Positions 33,901 through 45,900 of a stretch of 64,000 nucleotides of DNA are shown here, in pieces. Origin of the DNA: Echinarachnius parma (Eukaryota; Echinodermata; Echinoidea; Clypeasteroida; Echinarachniidae); contig JBAMJV010003066.1 in the NCBI GenBank assembly GCA_037951105.1, positions 248,001 through 312,000 on the forward strand, in the 5' to 3' direction. A program made the position numbers and the translations under genes. The notes below the pieces were generated by a model. The model ran no database searches and was not told the origin of the DNA. It saw only the letters and a list, made by a program, of their open reading frames with translations. The first letter of the stretch is position 1. Each line of letters opens with the position of its first letter.

Positions 33901-36900
33901 TGTGGATTTGCATGCAGACGGCAGATTTTCGCAGGTCTCTACTAACAACGGGCTACCCTTCCTCGGCTCACGCACATAAAAGGATCCAGGCGAGAGCTAG
34001 CTGCAACCCAGAAATAGATTGGCTGATAGTCAGAAACCGCTGCTGTGGCCTTCGGGGACCGCAGAGCTGCTATTTTGATAGTTGCGTTCATTTCCATCTA
34101 TAAATAGTGCTGAGTAAATTCACTACTAATAACTTTGCAAAATCGGAAAGCCAAACCAGATAAAAACACACCAGGGAACATGACTGCTCCTGGAAGGGGT
34201 AAATCTGGAGAGTACAGAGTATTTATTGCAAAGGAAGGGTACAAAAGAAAGGCTCTAAATCTGCACAAACAGGAACCGGGGAAACAAGGGGTGAGAATAG
34301 AAGAGTACCCCATCAAGCAGGAGGGTAACTAGAGATGAGGGAAGGAGGTAAATCAGTTTGAAGCAAGGTGAGCGAGTCTGCACTATTCACAGTGAAAACA
34401 TAGACAAGGAAAATCAGATACAAAGAAAGGCTCTACTCAAATTTATACAAACGGGGGGCAAAAATTATTAAAGAGTATTTGGGCAAGCAGGTAGGAAGCT
34501 AAGGATGGAGGATGAAAGTAAATTTCTATAGAGATGTGAGCGATGCCCCACAAACTATTGTTACAAAGAAGGGCACAAACAAGACTCACAAACAGAAACA
34601 TGGGCAAATAGTAGCTACAGTAAAGAGTATCTGAGCAAGCAGGTGGGTAACAAAGGATACTGGAAGGAGAGAAGACATTGCAGCGATGAGAGCAAGTCCA
34701 CGGTGAAAAAAACGGTACAAGAAAAAGTTCTAACTCTAGTCAATCAGGAATGATGGCCAATAAGTGGTCAAGTATTTGGCAAGCATGAGGGTATCTAAGG
34801 ATGCTGGAAGGAGGGGTAGCTTATCAGTGATGTGAGCAAATCCATGGTGACAAGGCATACAAAGAGAAGTTCTTACCCTACTCTACAAAGTGGCCAAGTA
34901 TTAGAGAAAGCAGAAGAAGGGTAACGAAGGATGCTGGAAGGAGTGAAGACTTTTATAGTGATGAAAGCAAATCCATGGTGACAAAGCGTACAAAGAGAAG
35001 TTCTTACTCTACTCAAACATGAATGAGGGCAACAAGAGGCCAGGTATTTTTGTCAAGCCGGAGGGTATCTCAGGATGAGAGGAGGGAAAGATTTCCTGAA
35101 ATGTGAACATGGCTCGACTTGGCAGAAAGAGTTGCAATCGATTGTAAAGTTGCAATGGATTGCAAAGTGGCAATTAACCACAAGTCAGAAAATATGAACA
35201 TTGCAACCAATAATATTTGCGCATGTCACCTTGATCTGACTTGCAATAAATTGCAACTTAACAATCATTGCAACTCTTTCTGCCATGGGGCCCCGGTCTT
35301 ACACACATGGTGACAAGAAAGGTACAAAGAGACGCTCTAAACCCTTCTCAAACAGGAAAGCGGGTAAACAACAGGGGGGCGAGGTTGTGGGAAGGGGCCG
35401 TAGAGAGGGGGTGGAAAGAGCGAGATGTGTGGGTGGTATCAACACCACAACGGGAAATGGCAGTGCCAAGGGAGATGGATCAAAAAGTAGGGGAAAAAAG
35501 GACAGATCTTTATGAAGATGGTAACATGGCGGCAACTGGGGAGTAACATAATAGCACAATGGGTGTATCATTACTTATCAAACATCATAAAGAAAAAATC
35601 AGATTGTATCAAATTCTCAATCATAGTCTTGTTTCAGTAAAACCACACAAGTGACTCGCATCCAAGAATATCTTCTTTGTATCAATTTGTAGGCTTACAT
35701 TTGTGTCACACAATGAAACAAATATATAAATTGCAGTTGTTAAATTATATAATGGCCATAAAATGTTAATTATTACTTGCACAAATCAATAACTTGCTTT
35801 TTTACGTCAAAAGTTGCTTTGAAACTGATAGAATCTGTTGGACATTAAAAATGGAACTAGGTCAGGCAATGAAACGCAAGAAAGTTCTGTGATCCGCCTC
35901 ACGTTTCTGCCTAATCTATTTGTGTCATCGACACTAGCTATTCTTTGATTTGAATGCAACCAATCAGATCATCTGTTAATTATTTTGGGAGATTTCCCTC
36001 CTTTCGGAGTGTACCGCAAAGAACGGAGGTGACAAGAACGCGAGGAGTACCTGCAATGTAGCAATATCCTGTTATTCAATTCGATGCATTTTTACAGCTG
36101 TTACCGACCTGGCTCTGTGAAACCACAAATCTCTGGATAGCTGGGGTGTGTTTCACAAAGATTCTAAGGTGAACTTAACTCTAAGTTGGACCTAACTATT
36201 ATGGATAGCTGTTAGTTCTTTTTAATTGTTGAAACAGTTCTTTTTAAAAGGTATACATTTTGATACAAAACAGTAATATTTGTCATCATCAAGGAGCCTT
36301 AAAGTTTGATTGATATAGATTGTTGCTAAAAGTCTCAAATACTTGCTTTTTTTTTGCTTTTGAATATGTTTTGTATTCCAAGGCTACAAATGGCTTTCCA
36401 TAGTTGTTAGATCCAACTTGAATTAAGTTCAACTTTATAGAATCTTTGTAATACACCCCCCTAGGCTCGCTGCAATACGAACAGGATGAAGAGTCTCGGG
36501 GATGCTTGCCTACAACTCCCCAAGGCAACACTTTGACACACAAACAAAATGACAAGTCAAAAGCTGACAGACAAAAGATTCCAAAGAGGCTCTGCTGATA
36601 ATGAACAAAAAAACTTGCCAACCGTTATTCTGAAGTTAGTAAATGGAAAAGTTTCTGAAGAAAAATATTCTCAAGTCAATGAACAAGTCAAGATAAATTT
36701 TGCTCATGCATGTAATTCATTGTATCCATGATAGGATTCAAGGGGAAAATTTATTTGGTAAACTGAGAAAGTTACAAGATAACAAATCATCCAGATTTTG
36801 TATCAAAAATAAATATCCATGAGGAAGACCAATAAAGGAGAAGAAAGCGAAAATAAGATAAACGCAGGACACCGCAGAAGACAAACAGCAGATAAAGACA

Positions 36901-39900
36901 GAGATAACCTGAAATCCAAGCCCTATTGTCAAAAGACCTGTATCAGCATCTGGAAACAAGGACTTCACAAACAGAGTTTTAAATAGACAGAGAACTTAAA
37001 GGAGGCCACTACGCAAAGAACAACACATAATTATACGTTTTGGTACAGTTGTGTGCTATCAAATAGATGCCCAACACTTTGCAAAGGGTTGTGTAATTCA
37101 TAAACAATGCAATTAATTACCACCACTTACGGAACCATTATGACCTCATGGTTCCGTACGTGCTAAACGTTTGGGAGTGCGCCAATTCTATTCACGCGTA
37201 CGTTTGAAGACAATAGATTTACAGACGAGGCGTTCGTCCTAGACCAAAGGCAGACCCATGAACACAGGCTGTAGTCTGGTGATGCATTTTCAAATTAAAT
37301 ATAATTTATCTGAACTTTTTGGTGGAATGGACTACTAAAAATGTTACCATTCATTTATAAGAATATTATTTTTGGGTGGTGGTACCCTTTACCCTGTTCA
37401 GGACTGATTTTGTTATAACATGCTTTCTCCAAAGACCCAAGCACAGGTATTTAAGGGACCAGTCCTGAATGGGTTAAACGAGAATTGAGTTGTGACGAGG
37501 CAGATATGAGCGAAGGCAGATGTAAATGTCAGCAAATACCATGGTCATTATTACTGTACTAATCTTAATCAAGTACAACTGGGGGGGGGGGGGGGGTGGA
37601 TAAGGATGGTTGCAAACGTTCCAACACTAGCTTGCACACATTTGGTTATATTTCCTTCAATAGTATTTAAAACACCATTTGACATTAACAACAATATACA
37701 GATTGCAGACTAGAGCTGTATGGTTACAGAAATGGGAGGGCAGATTAGGGTGGTGGATTAAGACTGTAGGTTGGAAAGGGGGGGGGGGGCAGTCATGACA
37801 TAATCAAGTTTCCAACACCAGGTTTCACACATTTGCTTAATACATTTCCTAAAATAAACTCTGAACAACAGTAATAGACATGTATGTATCAAAGTTCATA
37901 CTAAGTTGGGGTGTGAGGTCATCTAGACAAAAGACAAAAGGAGAGGGGTAAGGGGGAGGTAAGAAGGGCTGCGAGGGGTAATCATGACATGCATACATTT
38001 CCAACACCAGGTTTTGCACATTTGATTATATATTTCCTAAAATAAAGTTTGTAACAGTAATCAAAGTTCATACAACGTCTGGGGTGTGAGGTCACTTAAA
38101 TGGGCGAGGGCAGGTTATGTTATAGACCAGAGGAGGGGGTGGGGGTGGGGGGGTGGGGGCTGGGGGCTGGGGGCTGGGGGAGGGGGGGGGGGGGTAGGAG
38201 GGCTGCGAGGGCATGACATGCATATAAGAAACAACACCAGGTGGTCACACATACCGCTTCCATGCATCCCCCAAAATAACAAAATGTGGGGCGGTCAAAG
38301 GAAGCTGGTGATTAGGGGAGGAGGTATCAACTGTTGTTTGTGACTGAGGGCAACCAGGTCGGTCCAATGGTAGTCCAGGAAGGACCATCATAGCTCCAGG
38401 AAAGACAGGGTGGAAATGAACTGTCACAACTTGAGCATTACAGTCCCGTCATTCCACCCTCTGGAGAAATCATCCAGACACGTATGTTGTTTGAAGCGAA
38501 GAAGATAGTAGCCAGGGTAATAATTCAGATGCATCCTCAAGAACAATGGAAGAAAGTAGCTAGGGATAATAAATATACGGATGCATCCTTGAGAACAATG
38601 TATCTACAGTAGGAGGTTCAACTGTAGGGCATTGTCTTTGACTTGACTTTTTCGCTTCATATCTTATATTTAAAAAATGTTTTGTCCTCAAAATAATTGA
38701 ACACTTCCCAGTTTACAAATGATGAGCATAAGTATGATACCCCCAGGCTATCTTCATTCTCCTACTAAAAATATCAATATTCAGAAAATTACACACACAC
38801 AACAAAAAATATGTCCTTGTTTAGCAATTTAATTTTAAACTATTTCAAAAGAATGAATTAGGCAGTCGGCAAAACCTGACTGATAAAAATATATGTATAA
38901 CATCAAATTTACATGAATTGCATCTTTTAGGTACGGTACATTAAATACATTGCCTACTAGGAAAAATTCATTACCTGAATCCGACTTTATATTCCCCAAA
39001 ATGAATATCTTGCATTTTGTATGAATACTAGTTTTCTAGACCAATAAATAGTACTTAAAACTCCTGTAATTCTGAATAAATCACTAGATCAAATGTTGAT
39101 TAGATTTGCAGGGATTTCACCACACCCTAAAATTAGCAATATTGGGCGATTAGTTATTCCAGGCTAATTGAAAGTAATTGATAACTTTCCCCCAAAAGTA
39201 ATTTTAGAAGAGTGTACATGGATATATACCTGATGCAACTAGGAAATGTATTTATAAGCCAAGTAGTTAAGTCGCCTTGAACTTTGGGAGACTCTGTGGT
39301 TAAACTCATCAACCCATTTAAGAATATTTGATTTTGGTATAACATGCATTCTCCATACACCACAGCCAATGGATATTGTTGGACTAGTCCTAAACGGGTT
39401 AATATGAACACTTAAAAGGGCAACACATACAGAACGTAGAAAATGTGTGCATTACACACAGCATTTCTCACTTCACATGTAAAGAAGAGATACAAGCTCA
39501 GGCATATAACAAAACTAACAAAAATAACACATTGTAAAGAAAGCGAACATTCATAGTAAATGCATGAAACATTAGCTAATTGATATACAATGTGCAACAG
39601 TCGCAAAAACTTTGCACTAAACTTGCTTAGTTTTTCTTGTTTCAAACATGAGTTATCGGCAGATCTCCACATCAACTTAGCTAAATCAACTATTCCTATT
39701 TCATAATACAGATAAACATTATTTTGTTTACTAAAAAGGTTTTTAAACAGCACAAGGAAAGGGAGTGATCGTGTAATGATCAAAATTTTAGCATGACATG
39801 ATTCTCCACCTGAACTACACTTGCAGGCAAACAGCGATTTGAAGGCTGTATGCGTACACGCTCGCATGCTAACAATGTACATCTATCATAAACAAAGTAT

Positions 39901-42900
39901 TTGAAAATAAATGATAGCAATTAAATCCGTCCTGCATGTCTCTCTCAGAGCAGTAGAACCTAGGGTTACTTCATAATTGTACAGTCTACAGCTAACTGGA
40001 TCACTCAAATGAGAATGTTTGTAGTGAAGGAAGCTTATATTAACACCCATGCAAATATCAGTCATTTGGAAATGCTGTTCCCTCATGATGAAAACAAACT
40101 ACTTAAATTATGACTTCATAAGAAACTAATGCAGAGGTTCAAATATTATATGAGTACTGCATTTGTCAGGTATTGGGTCTATTTCAATATCATGCAATGG
40201 TTGAATGTCGAACCTTGGGTTAACATAAGATACAAGCTCTTTGAATCCTCAAAAAAGTCTGGTCTTTGACTCGTGCAACACCAGTGATTTAGGTCTGCAG
40301 CATGCAATCTACATAATGCCCATAGAGATACAATAGATATAGCATAGTAATAAGAGTTAAACCTAATTGAATGGCAAGACTTAAAATGACAAACCTGTTG
40401 GTGAGAGTGTGGGCCCGGGCCGTAGTAGGGCAACATGACTGCTATTCCGCCATACATTCTGGACGTCTCAAGCTCTACCAGCGAGCCGAATAACGCACTA
40501 AAACACGCTTAACAATGGCGGCCTTCAAACAAGGTGAAAATTGAACGCAAGGGGGATGATTGTTGCTTTTCTGGTGACGATGAAAGATGATGATCATAGA
40601 TAGTGATGATGAAAATCAAAGAAAGAAATAGTTGATGACAAAAAAATCGAGAAGTTGAGATTTTTGAAGAGGAATGGATAAACCCCAGCTACCAGCGCCG
40701 GGTTGACACGATGAAATGAATCGTGACTCGAGTCAGCACGACAGGCCCGCCGAACAAACACTCGCTAGGCTAGTTGTTCCCAGTACGCACTCTGAGCCTG
40801 CGCAGTAGCCCCGGCCCAGGAATAGAATCGATGAGATCACTTTCCCTTTCCCAAATTGCCCACTGCCTGTTGTGCCTTCCCAACTCTCACTGTGTTGTTA
40901 TTGAATAGGGTCCTAGCAAAGGAACTAGGGCAAAAACTCACTTCCCCCCTCTCCCCTATCAACACTCTATGGTTGCCTAGTTTGCAACATTAATTAATCC
41001 TGCCTGGTAAATAAATGTTTTTAAAAAAAAAAATTTCTGCCACATCCTTCCTTCGTCTATCAAAATATGATCTTACACACAGCCCCCCCCCCCCCCCCCC
41101 CTGACCAAACTCAATCTATCTAAATCAAGTTTTCTTCTCTGATCAATCAATGCTCTTTCATGTTGTTTCCACATTTGTAACATTATAATTAGTAATACAG
41201 CTCAAATAGAAACAATTCATCAGTAACAGTAAAACATTACCCCTACTTTCTGCAACCCATGTTCTTCCCCCACCCCTAACCTGAAGCAAGTTCGCTAAAA
41301 TCATCAAAGTTTTCCGAAAATTCTGACATAACAAGACTCAGGGGCCTAGCCTGCTAGTTAGGAGCTATATTAAGCTTCAGAAGTTGATTGAATTATAAGG
41401 AAAACATCTACATTTATGTGTTAATCATGCCGTACCCAAACTGTTTGTGCTATATCAGCACAGGAGGCTGGGTCCAGAGGGTATCGTCAAATCACCAAGG
41501 ATACACTCACATAGAAACAGTTTCCCCATTGACTCTATGATGTTATTTGCCTGGACGGTTTGAATCCTGATTACGAGCAAACATCTAAACATAAATTTCA
41601 TATTACAGATAAGCAGGGAAAGTATAATTATCAAAATGCTTCAAACTTTTGAACTTTTAAGTTCTAAACATATAAAGTTATTTAGGGTAGCCTAAAAATA
41701 CATCTACAAAGAATATTGTGGAGACAAGTATCAATTAATTGCAGTTGACTAGTACAAATTATTCAAATATATTTAGCTTGTAACACACTTATGTGGAAGG
41801 CTGCTGGAAATTCTACATGAGAAAAATGCATAATTAATAAACATACATGTACTTCTTTTAATAATTTCTAGCGATAATGTATGTATGATTTCATAGCTGA
41901 ATTTAAATGTATCTTTGTTTGTTTTGCAAGTATAAAGCATATTTATTAATCCTCAAGCACACCAGTATTGATGTATAAAAGCCTTTCAATGGCTTCCTTT
42001 GATCCAACCACTAAGTAATATTAATTTATGTACATTTGCAATGAAACCTTGATATCCTTATATTGATTTACATTTTGTTTTTTTGTTATTATCTACCCTT
42101 AACATTAAACATTCTTTGTTAACTATTCTTAAAGAGTCTATAGTCTTAGAAAATGGAAAGAACTGGCACCAATGTGCTACATGATAAATCTCTGCTTCCT
42201 CTATAAAACAAATCAATGTGAGGACGAATTTAGAAATAAGACAGAATCGCTTGGGGTAGGATTTCTGGTTCATGAGCCCTACGACTTCCAGTCAGGAAGG
42301 ATCATTCCTCAATCCACAGTCATGCTCAAACATTAATGTTTAATGGTAAAAATAAAAACAAGAATCTTCAGTGGCGTAGCATGGACAAAATGATTGTGGG
42401 TGGGGGGGGAAGGCAGAGCCATGCCACTAGGGGGCAGGCTCATGTCTTTCTCTAATTTGTACCGTTTTTATAACCCTATTGTTTGTATTGTTTTTGTCAA
42501 TTTATTTGGGAGGGGAGTGGGTGGGGAGGAACATCCCTGATAGCAGACTGACGTCTTTATGACGTCTTAATTTGATCGTAAACTGGTAAACACGTCATAT
42601 GTCGTACAAACGATCAGAATACGACGTCATTATGACGTATTTTAAAGACCATTTTTGACATGATGACTTATGTTGTATAAAAGACGTAACATTGACGTCA
42701 TTATAACATCTTTAAACGACCATTTTTCCACTATTTATTTTTGTCGTAGGAAAGACGTAAAAACGATATCATTATAACGTCGTTCAAAGACCATTTTTCA
42801 GAATGTATTATTGTCGTGTAGAAGACATGATAACGACGTCTTTATAATGTCGTTTAAAGACCATTTTTGCCATACGGGTTTATTTCGTATCAATAACGCT

Positions 42901-45900
42901 ATAAAGACGTAAGTTTGACGTCTTTTCAAGAACAATTTTTTGCCATCATTTTTTGTCGTATGGACGCCCTTTTTACGACGTTAATGTGACGCATTTCAAA
43001 GACCATATTCCAATTGTTTTTTGTCGTATGGAAGGACGTAAAAATTACGTTAATATTACGTCATTTAAAGATCACTTTTTCAGTATTTATTTTTGTCGTA
43101 TAGAAGACGTAACAACGACGTCTTTATGATGTCTTTGAAAGACTAGTTTGCCATCATTTTTTGTCGTATGGACGACCACTTTACGACGTCATTTTGAAGT
43201 CTTTTCAAGACTAGTTTTTTGCCATCATTTTTTGTCGTATGGACGACCTTTTTACTACGTCATTTTGACGTCTTTCAAAGACCATTTTTTCACTATTTAT
43301 TTTGTCATAAACACGTCTAAAAATTGACGTCTTGATGATGTCTTTTACAGACTATTTTTGCCATTATGGTTTGTGTCGTACGACGACGTTAATACAACGT
43401 CATTATGATGTGATTTCAAGACTAGTTTTTGCCATCATTTATTGTCGTATGGACGACCTTTTTACAACGTCATTGTGACGTCTTTCAAAGACCATTTTTT
43501 CCAATGCTTTCTCGTCATATTAAGGATGTAAAAACGACGTCATTATCACGTCATTAAAAGATTATTTTTAAGTATTTATTTTGTAGTATGAAATACGTTA
43601 TAACGACGTCTTTATGATGTCTTTGAAAGTCCATTTTTGCAATTAAGGTTTGTGTCCTACGGACAACATTATTAAGACGTCATTTTGACGTCTTTTCAAG
43701 ACTATTGTTTGCCATCATTTTTTGTCGTATGGACGACCACTTTACGACGTCATATTGAAGTCTTTTCAAGACTAGTTTTTTTGCCATCATTTTTTGTCGT
43801 ATGGACGAACTTTTTACTACGTCATGTTGACGTCTTTCAAAGACCATTTTTTCACTATTTATTTTGTCATAAAAAAGTCTTAAAATTGACGTCTTCATGA
43901 TGTCTTTTAAAGACTATTTTTGCCATTATGGTTAGTGTCGTACGACGACGTTAATATGACGTCATTATGATGTGTTTTCAAGACTAGTTTTTGCCATCAT
44001 TTAATGTCGTATGGACCTTTTTACAACGTCATTGTGACGTCTTTCAAAGACCATTTTTCCAATGCTTTTTCGTCATATTAAGAATGTAAAAACGACGTCA
44101 TTATCACGTCATTAAAAGATAATTTTTAAGTATTTATTTTGTAGTATAAAAGGCTTTATAATGACGTCTTTATAATGTCTTTGAAAGGACCATTTTTGCC
44201 ATTAAGGTTTGTGTCGTACGCACGACAATATTAAGACGTCATTATGACGTCTTTACAAGACTAGTTTTTGCCATCATTTTTGTCGTATGAACGACCCCAT
44301 TACGTCATTGTGACGTCTTTTAAAAAACATTTTTTCCAATTATTTTTTGTCGTATAGACGACGTTATTACAACGTGATTATGACGTCTTTCAAAGACATT
44401 TAAACAATTATTTTTGGCGTATGGACGACCTTTTTATGACGTCAATAAGACGTCTTTATATCGTCTAAATGGCGTAATTTATGGTACAAATTGACGTCTT
44501 CAAGACGTCTTCAAGACGCCTTTTCGGAAAAAGATACGTCATTATCACGTCGAAATATGACGTCTATATGACGGTAAACGCGGGTGCAAAATCTTCACTT
44601 TTTGACGTGAATTTACGACGTCTTAAAGACGACGTACACAAGGTGAAAATCACGTCAAATCCGGACGTAAAAATCACGTCTTATATTGACCAATAAGACG
44701 TCTTTATGTCGTCTTAATAACGTAATTAATGGAACAAATTGAAGACTTAAAGACGTCATAAAGACGCCTTTTCGAATAAAAATACGTCATTATCACGTCA
44801 AAATATGACGTCTATATCACGGTAAACGCGGGTGCAAAATCTTCACTTTTTGACGTGAATTTACGACGTCTTAAAGACGACGTACATAAGGTGGAAATGA
44901 CGTCAAATCCAGACGTAAAAATCACGTCTTATATTGACCAATAAGACGTCTTTATGTCGTCTAAATGGCGTAATTTATGTTACAAATTGACGTCTTCAAG
45001 ACGTCATAAAGACGCCTTTTCGGATAAAAATACGTCATTATCACGTCAAAATATGACGTCTATATGACGGTAAACGCGGGTGCAAAATCTTCACTTTTTG
45101 ACGTGAATTTAAGACGTCTTTAAGACGACGTGCACGACGAAAAACGACGTATATTTGACGTCATTTTTACCAGTGTTTGCTATCAGGGATTCATTATTGG
45201 CTGTAGGCCATCTTGTTGGATCATGTTGGAACTGTGTATGACACTAAATACAATATTTATGTGGGAGTGGTGCATATTTATTAGTGCGTCAATTATTTGC
45301 TTTCTTCGTGAAAAATATATCAAATCATAACACGCTTTCCCAGATGCAGTTAATCTTAAGCCCTAATTTCCTATCTAGGTATGCACCAGATTGCACAATT
45401 TCAAATTCATAAATGCAAAATCTTTCTTACCGTGGGAGGGGGATACCCCCTCCCAAACCCTCCCCCTCCCTCCCTGCCCCAGCCCTCAGGCGCTTCGCTC
45501 CATCGGGACTCATTATTGGCAGTGTGTTGTTGGATCATACATAATGTTGCATAATTATGGTTTATGTTGTGTTGTGTGTGTGTGTTTTGGGGTACATATT
45601 TATTAGTGTGTCAATTATTTGTTTTCTACGTGAAAAATATATTCAAACTTTCTGGTCGATCAAATCATATCACGCTTTCCCAAATACAGCCGAATTTCCT
45701 ATCTAGGTATGCATCAGATTGCACAATTTCAAGTCCAAATATGCAAAAACTCCCTACCGTGGGAGGGGGGACACCCCCTCCCACACCCTCCCCCCGCTCA
45801 GTCGCTTCGCTCCCTCGCAATGTCTCACTCTCACCTCTGGCTCAAACTTGGCAACCCAGAGTGTGGTTGGGCATGAGCCCCTATACACACCAAAATTGTG

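Noticed and set aside
34135-35560. Short basic ORFs (34135, 35268, 35285)
   Set aside because: All fall in degenerate ~160-base tandem units; frames differ between units.
39412-39882. 156-codon minus-strand ORF in the MITF intron
   Set aside because: Cysteine- and phenylalanine-rich with no family resemblance, no splice context and A+T-driven openness; likely chance.
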